Of a DNA stretch of 64,000 bases, positions 61,958-64,000 are shown piece after piece (position 1 is the stretch's first letter; each line of letters starts with the position of its first letter). Origin of the DNA: Pseudobacteroides sp. (GTDB lineage Bacteria; Bacillota; Clostridia; Acetivibrionales; DSM-2933). The stretch lies in assembly GCF_036567765.1 (NCBI RefSeq), contig NZ_DATCTU010000121.1, forward strand, positions 1 through 64,000, written 5' to 3'. The position numbers and the translations under genes were made by a program. The notes beneath the pieces are model-generated. The model saw nothing but the letters and a program-made list of their open reading frames with translations, had not been told where the DNA came from and did not search any database.

Positions 61958-64000
61958 ATGTTTAAAAAAACCGTATTGGCAGCCATTTCGGCTTCTGTCC
62001 TAACATTGGTAAGCAGCATAACCTTTGCTTTCAGTGTTGAAGTGCTTCAACGGACAGATTTTACTGACGGATTGAGTTCGCCTTGGAAGTTAAATCTAAG
62101 CAATCAAAACAATGCATATTCATATGTAAAGGATGAACGCCTTGTTGTCCATATGGACCAAAAGGGCACAAACAAATGGGATGTAGCAGTGGAGCATAAT
62201 GATTTTACTATTTACAACGGCCATAAATATACCGTAAAATTCAAAGTCACAGCTTCAAAGAATTGCAAGATTTACGCCAAAATAGGTGATAGGGGTGAAC
62301 CCTATGGTGAGGCATGGAATAATAATTGGAGCCCTTACGCCCTCACTGCAGATAAGGTTCTTGAGATCAACGACACCTTTACTGCAACTAAGGATTACAA
62401 AGATGCACAGCTTGCTTTTCATCTAGGTGGAGAATTAGCCGGGTCACTACCATATGATGTTAAATTTATTTCGATATCACTAAATGATGACTCAGCCGAC
62501 CCTAAGTCAACTCCAACACCAACACCTGTTATTACTCCCTCAATGGATATAAGGGTAAACCAGTTGGGATATTACTCTGATTCAATCAAAAAAGCCACAA
62601 TAAAGACTGACTCCACATCTACTTTGGATTGGGAACTTAAGAACAGTTTAGGCGTTGTGGTTGCTTCAGGTAAGACACAAGCTTTCGGCCAGAATCATGC
62701 GTCAGGAGAAAATGTCCAGATAATTGACTTTTCCAGTTATACTACTCCAGGCACTGGCTACAAGCTGTTCGCAGGGAATGCTTCAAGCCATTCCTTTGAT
62801 ATAGGAAATAATATTTACTCACAACTCCAATACGATGCATTGAAATATTTCTATCACGCCAGAAGTGGTATAGAAATTAAAATACCTTACTGTGTTGAAT
62901 CACAATGGGCAAGAGCAGCAAGAGATAATCCGGATAAAGCCAGACTGGTACCCGGCATAAATTACACCGGCCCTTCAACTCTTGATGTAACAGGCGGATG
63001 GTATGATGGAGGATTTTATACAAAGTATACCTCCTATAATGCAATGGCATTATGGAAAATACAAAACCAGTATGAAAATGCCAAGATTACAGGAAAATCC
63101 GATGCTTTTAAAGATAACACAATGAATATTCCTGAAAGCGGAAATGGAATTCCAGATATCCTTGACGAAGCACGCTGGGGCATGGAAGGCATGCTGAAGC
63201 TTCAGATCCCTCAAGGCTTTGACCGAGCAGGAATGGCACCTTATCAAATAAATGAAGCCGTTATTGGCCTAGACGTGGCAGGTACTGGACCCTTGATAAG
63301 CAGAGTATACTATCCGCCTACAACTGATGCAACCCTCAATCTTGCATCATGTGCAGCACAAGCCGCAAGACTTTGGAAATCAATAGATACCGTTTTTTCA
63401 GACAAGTGTGTGGCAGCTGCCGAAACAGCATGGGCTGCTGCAATGAAAAATCCGGCTATCTATCAGCCACACCCAAGTGGTCAAGCACCTTCTTCATATC
63501 CAAATGACTATTTTGAGGACGAATTCTATTGGGCAGCATGCGAATTGTATTTAACAACCGGTAAAAATTTATATCTTGATTACATAAAGACCTCAAAATA
63601 TTTTTGTCAAATGCCTGTGAAATTGACAGCATATTTTAATGATGGATTTCAGGGAAGCATAGACAGAAATACCACAGCAGGGCTTGGGACTTTATCCCTG
63701 GCACTTAACAAGGCTTCCGAATTTCCTGCAGCAGTAAAAAATATTACTAATGCCGCTGATCTGTACCTTTCTATTCAAAGAGAACAAGGCTATGGAATGC
63801 CTTTAGCTGAAAACAGTTTTCCATACAAGATTGGCAGCACATCCGGTATATTAGACGGATATCCAAATGAATCAAACCTCCTTGGGGCCAATAACGGAAT
63901 AATTATGGCATATGCATATTCCTTGACAGGAGACAAAAAGTATTTAAATGGCGTTGGCGAGTTCATGGATTACCTTTTAGGCAGAAACCCAATAGTAAAA
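61958..64000 (+). CDS. CBM4-Ig-GH9 glycoside hydrolase (partial, runs off window)
   Basis: 681 codons are open to the window end; start ATG at 61958 with AAGGGGGAA upstream. Signal peptide (1-26), CBM4/9-like module (about 30-178), Pro/Thr linker, CelD-type Ig domain (about 197-283), and a GH9 catalytic domain from about 288, as in CbhA/CelK exoglucanases. The motif that normally reads DAGD is DGGF here (Asp350 to Phe353), so the usual catalytic base is replaced by Phe. The catalytic acid Glu and any dockerin lie beyond the window (last residues LLGRNPIVK). Either a divergent active site or a non-hydrolytic binding protein is possible. Confidence 0.9.
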   Translation, partial: MFKKTVLAAISASVLTLVSSITFAFSVEVLQRTDFTDGLSSPWKLNLSNQNNAYSYVKDERLVVHMDQKGTNKWDVAVEHNDFTIYNGHKYTVKFKVTASKNCKIYAKIGDRGEPYGEAWNNNWSPYALTADKVLEINDTFTATKDYKDAQLAFHLGGELAGSLPYDVKFISISLNDDSADPKSTPTPTPVITPSMDIRVNQLGYYSDSIKKATIKTDSTSTLDWELKNSLGVVVASGKTQAFGQNHASGENVQIIDFSSYTTPGTGYKLFAGNASSHSFDIGNNIYSQLQYDALKYFYHARSGIEIKIPYCVESQWARAARDNPDKARLVPGINYTGPSTLDVTGGWYDGGFYTKYTSYNAMALWKIQNQYENAKITGKSDAFKDNTMNIPESGNGIPDILDEARWGMEGMLKLQIPQGFDRAGMAPYQINEAVIGLDVAGTGPLISRVYYPPTTDATLNLASCAAQAARLWKSIDTVFSDKCVAAAETAWAAAMKNPAIYQPHPSGQAPSSYPNDYFEDEFYWAACELYLTTGKNLYLDYIKTSKYFCQMPVKLTAYFNDGFQGSIDRNTTAGLGTLSLALNKASEFPAAVKNITNAADLYLSIQREQGYGMPLAENSFPYKIGSTSGILDGYPNESNLLGANNGIIMAYAYSLTGDKKYLNGVGEFMDYLLGRNPIVK

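Overview
The window reads as a low-GC, anaerobic, spore-forming, cellulosome-producing clostridium, most like the Acetivibrio/Pseudobacteroides group (inference). The evidence is: several secreted proteins ending in dockerins, some with a preceding X-type module; CBM3 and CBM4-Ig-GH9 architectures; spore photoproduct lyase; class III (anaerobic) ribonucleotide reductase; strong GGAGG-type ribosome sites; and AT-rich intergenic DNA.

Layout. 1-710: debris of a Tn3-family transposon (resolvase and transposase scraps) abutting the first intact gene. 698-3845 (minus): FHA protein, SEDS glycosyltransferase and class B PBP, a compact cell-wall synthesis module. 4677-6846: an agr-type quorum-sensing locus (agrB, a 45-residue agrD missed by length-limited ORF calling, and a convergent AgrC-like kinase). 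7000-8967: topoisomerase III. 9021-14745 (minus): a thiamine operon thiG-thiH-thiE-thiC-thiS-thiF behind a TPP riboswitch and terminator, with HMP-P kinase possibly supplied by the N-terminal domain of ThiE. 14813-16903: PAS-PAS-GGDEF-EAL protein. 17146-20153: nrdD-nrdG behind two NrdR-box-like sites.

20182-25173: an HTH-DUF2087-GIY-YIG-like regulator, then a class I c-di-GMP riboswitch with its own terminator about 400 nt upstream of a secreted CBM3-FN3 protein with a large unassigned core. 25174-26910: decayed DNA around a tRNA-Leu(UAG), with remnants of an NHL-like protein, a lipoprotein and an Imm7-type immunity protein. 27120-33022: more signalling genes (REC-HD-GYP, STAS, CheY, and an MshEN-like/CheX fusion). 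C-di-GMP is therefore a theme: a synthase/hydrolase, an HD-GYP hydrolase, a riboswitch, and a possible MshEN-type receptor.

33473-42015: two large dockerin proteins. One is a CotH/lamin-tail protein. The other is an FN3/Ig-repeat protein whose dockerin is broken by a one-base insertion. They sit beside an XRE-ImmA/IrrE regulator pair with clear palindromic operators. 41992-47479: two PLP aminotransferases (one MocR-type) and a three-gene operon ending in splB and an SDR. 47666-58369: a P-type ATPase, a 1577-residue RCC1-repeat protein with SLH anchors, a superoxide dismutase, an orphan galactitol-type PTS EIIC and an unknown membrane protein. 58554-64000: divergent cellulosomal enzymes, a GH127 beta-L-arabinofuranosidase with dockerin, and a CBM4-Ig-GH9 protein running off the window. 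The GH9 catalytic-base motif reads DGGF rather than DAGD.

All family names rest on motif recognition by eye; no database search was run.
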